From: Acetatifactor sp.
GTDB lineage: Bacteria; Bacillota; Clostridia; Lachnospirales; Lachnospiraceae
DNA length: 20,026 nt
Direction of reading: 5' to 3'
Assembly (NCBI GenBank): GCA_016293615.1
Contig: JAEDDX010000049.1
Span: 1 to 20,026, forward strand
A program made the translations under genes and the position numbers. Shown here piece after piece: positions 16,819 through 20,026 of this stretch; position 1 is the stretch's first letter, and every line of letters begins with the position of its first letter. The notes beneath the pieces are model-generated. The model did no database searches. It saw nothing but the letters and a program-made list of their open reading frames with translations, and was not told the DNA's origin.

Positions 16819-17517
16819 ATGAAAAACAAAAAGAAGTTATTTCTGCAATTGAATAATTCCGGAGCAGCTTTGGTTTCCGTGATTGTGATTGTTGCCTTCA
16901 TCAGTGTCATCGCAACCATCATGTTATACATGTCGGCCATGAATTTTTACATGAAGACTACAGATATGAGAATCAAGGAGAGCTTCTATGATGGTGAGAA
17001 GGCGCTCGAAGAAATCAGAGCGGCACTGATTGTTGATGCAACCAAAGCATTTGATAAAGCGTATCAGAATATAGCGGTTGAGTATATCAATTTAACGCCT
17101 GCCGAAAGACAGTCACATTTTTACGATGCCTTTGTGGATGCTTTTGAGAGTGAATGGAATACACAAAAAGCTGCCGCAACGAATACCAGAATGGCGAATC
17201 ATTTCAAGAATAAAGTTGACAGCAAATATCAGGCAGGAATCGTTACGGAGCCGGTTGGAGATCCTGATTCCTATTTTATACTTGAGAAGAATGCGAGCCA
17301 GGGATATGTTGTAGTCAGAAATGTCAGCTATAAATATACAGTTAACAAGTACACTACCATGATTACGACGGATTATGTCATAAAGGCTCCTAAGCTTGAT
17401 TTTACAGTGACACAGTCAAACGATACATTGCCAAACCCGGCTCCGGTCGGTATCGATAAACCCAATGAGATTTCTATGGTCAATTGCGTTACCTATAATA
17501 ATTGGACGAAACGGTAA
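16819..17517 (+). CDS. Minor prepilin, PilX/GspK-like, lacking Glu5
   Basis: 232-aa prepilin-like protein. The leader (15 aa, ending LNNSG) is followed by AALVSVIVIVAFISVIA, so the fifth mature residue is Ser, not the usual Glu. PilX/GspK proteins share this departure and the nearby pattern of a hydrophobic helix leading to a FYDGEKALEEIRAAL-like segment. In type II secretion GspK caps the pseudopilus and needs no Glu5 because it is the first subunit. By analogy this would sit at the very tip. The remaining roughly 160 residues are an unrecognised alpha/beta region. Its stop is 15 bases from the ATG of the next gene. The RBS is AGAGGT (16809-16814). Confidence 0.75.
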   Translation: MKNKKKLFLQLNNSGAALVSVIVIVAFISVIATIMLYMSAMNFYMKTTDMRIKESFYDGEKALEEIRAALIVDATKAFDKAYQNIAVEYINLTPAERQSHFYDAFVDAFESEWNTQKAAATNTRMANHFKNKVDSKYQAGIVTEPVGDPDSYFILEKNASQGYVVVRNVSYKYTVNKYTTMITTDYVIKAPKLDFTVTQSNDTLPNPAPVGIDKPNEISMVNCVTYNNWTKR

Positions 17518-17532
17518 TTGGAGAAACGGTGT

Positions 17533-18036
17533 ATGAAGAACAATAAAGGTGTTACTTTAGTTGAATTGATTATTGTCATTGCGATTATGGCTGTTGTGAG
17601 TGGTATTCTGGCTCTGAGTCTGGGGTCAGCATTATCAAAACCTGCAGATGAATGTGCTCAGAAGTTGACAAATGCCTTAAAAAGTGCTAGAATTACTACT
17701 ATGGGGAAATTGTCATGTGAGATCACGATTAAACAGGCATCAAATGGTGCCGAGATTTGGCTGGAAGAGAAAATCACAAATGCGGATGGCTCAACAAAAG
17801 TTACAAATACTAAAATCGGTCAGAAAAATGTCAGTGTAACTTATAAGATTCAGGGCATCGCAACCCCCTATAATTTGTATGATAAGTCATTGGTATTAAG
17901 TTATAAAAGAGAGACTGGAGGATTTAATATTCCTACCGGTCATTCGGCGTATTGTGAAGAAATTGTTATCAAGAAGGGCAATAGAACCAGAACCATTAAG
18001 CTTTCGTATTTAACAGGCAAGGTGTCTGTTGAGTAA
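17533..18036 (+). CDS. Minor prepilin, FimT/GspH-like
   Basis: 167-aa prepilin. The leader is MKNNKG, then mature VTLVELIIVIAIMAV, with Glu5. The N-terminal helix strongly resembles that of the PilA proteins here. After it, AQKLTNALKSARITTMGK is the FimT/FimU/GspH-type amphipathic segment, followed by a beta-rich domain ending LSYLTGKVSVE. The frame is open back to a TTG at 17518, but the ATG at 17533 has GGAG (17520-17523) at good spacing and gives a normal 6-residue leader, so I chose it. It lies between the GspK-like and GspJ-like genes, the usual company of GspH. Confidence 0.85.
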   Translation: MKNNKGVTLVELIIVIAIMAVVSGILALSLGSALSKPADECAQKLTNALKSARITTMGKLSCEITIKQASNGAEIWLEEKITNADGSTKVTNTKIGQKNVSVTYKIQGIATPYNLYDKSLVLSYKRETGGFNIPTGHSAYCEEIVIKKGNRTRTIKLSYLTGKVSVE

Positions 18037-18054
18037 TATAAAGGAGGAAAAGTT

Positions 18055-20026
18055 ATGCGTCTTTTTCGGAAGAGAATTTTGAAGCTTGGAAACAAGGGCT
18101 TGACGATGGTAGAATTGATTTGCGCAATTTCCATCATGAGTCTTCTCGGAACTGTGATGAGCGGTATGATGATTGTAAGCGCTGACAGTTACAGACGAGG
18201 AAGTACGGAAACGGAATTACAGCAGGAAGCACAGCTTGTGGCAAATCAGATCAATGATTTGCTGATCGATTCCACCGCGGAAGTTACTTTTGATTCTACT
18301 GCAAAGCAGCTGAAGATTAAGCAGCTTGACGGAACAATCTATTATGTTCAATACTTCTCCGGTGATAAGGAGTTAAAGTATAAGGAACATCCGAACGGAG
18401 GCTCTGAATCGGAATGGCAGCTTATGGCGGAACAGGTTTCTGATTTCCATGTGGATTGCACCGATTATGCTAAGTCCGGAAGTGTGAAGATTGTTTTGCC
18501 TTTGATCAACGGAAGCAAAACAACGAACAATGTATTTACTACAACATCCCGAAATAAGTTGACAGAATCCGTAAGCGTTGTTTCTGCAGACATCAGTCTC
18601 TCGATTTCTGAGTGCCTGCTTGAGCCAAATGAGCAAAAAGACTTTTCTTCTTCTGTCAACTTGAGTGGTGTGGAAGGCGGATTGAGATGGGAAGTGCTGG
18701 GTTCTACCGGACCGGTTGATCCTACTAATCCTACAAATCATCTGCCGAGCGGAACGACGATTTCAAGTACCGGTAACTTGACAATCGGAGCAAATGAACA
18801 GTCTCCTGTTGTAAGAGTTCATGTGTTCTCAAATACAATGGTTGCAGGAAGACCGGCAGTTGAAAAGTTTGTAAATGTTTATATCAGAAGAGTAAATGAA
18901 GTTGTATTTGATGAAGATTTTGTCCTTATAAGTGGCGAAATGTATAAGGCAGGATCTAAATATAGTCTTTCTCCTAAGGCAATTGGATACAATTTTGCTC
19001 AGACTCCGTTAGATGAGACTTATGTTAACCCCGAAACACTTGAACTGACAATTTCAGGCGGTGCAACAATTGACAGCAATGGTATTGTGACTTTGACTGA
19101 GGAGTTGACAACCGGTACGATTACTGTTACAGCAAAGTCTGAACATGCAGCCGGAACCAACAGAAGCGGATCTGCGTATGGTAATATTTTCTGCACGAAA
19201 GAATTCAGAAAGACTTCCAGCGATCCCGATCCGTTTACTTTGGCAGACGGTTGGAGACGCCAGTCTAATACTGCACAGGCATACATCAATGCAGAAGCAC
19301 TTGCTCAGCTTTGTGCTATGTATGGCGGCAATCAGAATAAAACAGAGTATATCATGCGGTATCGTGAAGTCGGTGCTACTGATTGGTCCGAATGGTATGG
19401 CAATAAGATTGGTGATGCAAATGCAAGTATGGCGATTAACCTTCGTCCCGATGTAACAGGAACATTGGATTACAGAAAGTCCTATGATATGGAGATTAAG
19501 TTCATCATTTATAAAGATGATGGAACGATTGCATGGGAAAAAACCATTGGCTCTACGATGGCTAAAGTTGAAGCGTTCTTCACAAGTGTGGATAAATCTG
19601 CTGTCAGTGTAAGCAAATTGTCTGAGAGTTGTGCACTTAATATTGATAAGAGCAACCAGAGTATTAATTTGTTCAAATTTGTAAATGTTGCAGGTATTGA
19701 TATTGAGGGTACTTCATTTGAGAACCAGATTAATTATATACTTGAAAAGAAGAATGGAAGCTCTTATACCAATGCGGGTACACTCCAATCCGGTCCAGTT
19801 GCAAAGATTACACCTAAGGATTTGGGAACCGGTGATTATCGTATCCGTGTATGGGTTGCTAATCAGCCGAAGGGTGTTCTTCAGAGCGATGGTAGTGTGA
19901 CCAATAAAACCAATGTTAATTTTGAACTTTACGGTGCAGATAATGCTACCAGAGATGAGGCTGCAACCTTCTACTTTAAGATCACTGAAGACGGTACCGG
20001 TTGGGTGAAGCCTTTCTTACCTAAGA
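18055..20026 (+). CDS. Giant modular minor prepilin, PilW/GspJ-like (partial, no stop in window)
   Basis: The frame from ATG 18055 (AAGGAGG at 18041-18047, 7 bases upstream) stays open for 657 codons to the window edge. Leader of 15 aa ending GNKG, then mature LTMVELICAISIMSLLG, with Glu5. ELQQEAQLVANQINDLL is the PilW/GspJ-type segment. PilW/GspJ proteins are usually 200-350 aa; this one is at least 657. From about residue 175 there are tandem beta modules. Two look Ig-like (Big-type), at about 178-280 and 280-365; the second ends GGATIDSNGIVTLT and GTITVTAKS. Later segments, YIMRYREVGATDWSEW and YRIRVWVANQPKG, look fibronectin-III-like. It is probably a tip-exposed adhesin, comparable in principle to modular pilins described in streptococci. 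The C-terminus is unknown. Confidence 0.85.
   Translation, partial: MRLFRKRILKLGNKGLTMVELICAISIMSLLGTVMSGMMIVSADSYRRGSTETELQQEAQLVANQINDLLIDSTAEVTFDSTAKQLKIKQLDGTIYYVQYFSGDKELKYKEHPNGGSESEWQLMAEQVSDFHVDCTDYAKSGSVKIVLPLINGSKTTNNVFTTTSRNKLTESVSVVSADISLSISECLLEPNEQKDFSSSVNLSGVEGGLRWEVLGSTGPVDPTNPTNHLPSGTTISSTGNLTIGANEQSPVVRVHVFSNTMVAGRPAVEKFVNVYIRRVNEVVFDEDFVLISGEMYKAGSKYSLSPKAIGYNFAQTPLDETYVNPETLELTISGGATIDSNGIVTLTEELTTGTITVTAKSEHAAGTNRSGSAYGNIFCTKEFRKTSSDPDPFTLADGWRRQSNTAQAYINAEALAQLCAMYGGNQNKTEYIMRYREVGATDWSEWYGNKIGDANASMAINLRPDVTGTLDYRKSYDMEIKFIIYKDDGTIAWEKTIGSTMAKVEAFFTSVDKSAVSVSKLSESCALNIDKSNQSINLFKFVNVAGIDIEGTSFENQINYILEKKNGSSYTNAGTLQSGPVAKITPKDLGTGDYRIRVWVANQPKGVLQSDGSVTNKTNVNFELYGADNATRDEAATFYFKITEDGTGWVKPFLPK

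Overview
The window reads as one strand of a Gram-positive (Bacillota, class Clostridia) chromosome. A gut Lachnospiraceae-type organism is my best guess. The basis is moderate GC, strong AGGAGG-type ribosome binding sites, a clostridial-looking 23S rRNA 3' end, and a type IV pilus (T4P) locus with an inner-membrane platform but no secretin (PilQ) or PilP in the visible part. The species cannot be fixed from sequence alone.

Layout: positions 1-22 are the 3' tail of a 23S rRNA gene, followed by a perfect terminator-like palindrome, a tRNA-Leu(CAA) and its own terminator. Everything after that is on the + strand and belongs to one T4P locus, which runs off the right edge. In order: (1) a cytoplasmic protein with eight tandem SHOCT-like repeats, behind a good promoter and a ~147-nt leader; (2) pilT, the retraction ATPase; (3) two tandem YfhO-family polytopic membrane proteins (GT-C-like, probably glycosyl transfer), preceded by a strong hairpin; (4) a second promoter and pilB, the extension ATPase; (5) pilC, the platform protein; (6) two related pilins of the PilA type; (7) pilD, the prepilin peptidase; (8) a PilM-PilN fusion; (9) a PilO-like protein; (10) four minor prepilins: PilV/GspI-like (oversized), PilX/GspK-like (no Glu5), FimT/GspH-like, and a very large PilW/GspJ-like modular pilin with Ig-like domains. 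The last is cut by the window end after 657 codons without a stop.

The genes form a nearly complete machine. PilB and PilT drive extension and retraction through PilC. PilD processes the prepilins. PilMN and PilO make the cytoplasmic ring and membrane alignment scaffold. The PilA proteins form the fibre, and the four minor pilins probably form the tip or initiation complex, two of them carrying large extra domains likely to be adhesive. The less ordinary parts are the SHOCT-repeat protein at the head of the locus, the YfhO pair between pilT and pilB (possible pilus or surface glycosylation), and the modular tip pilins.
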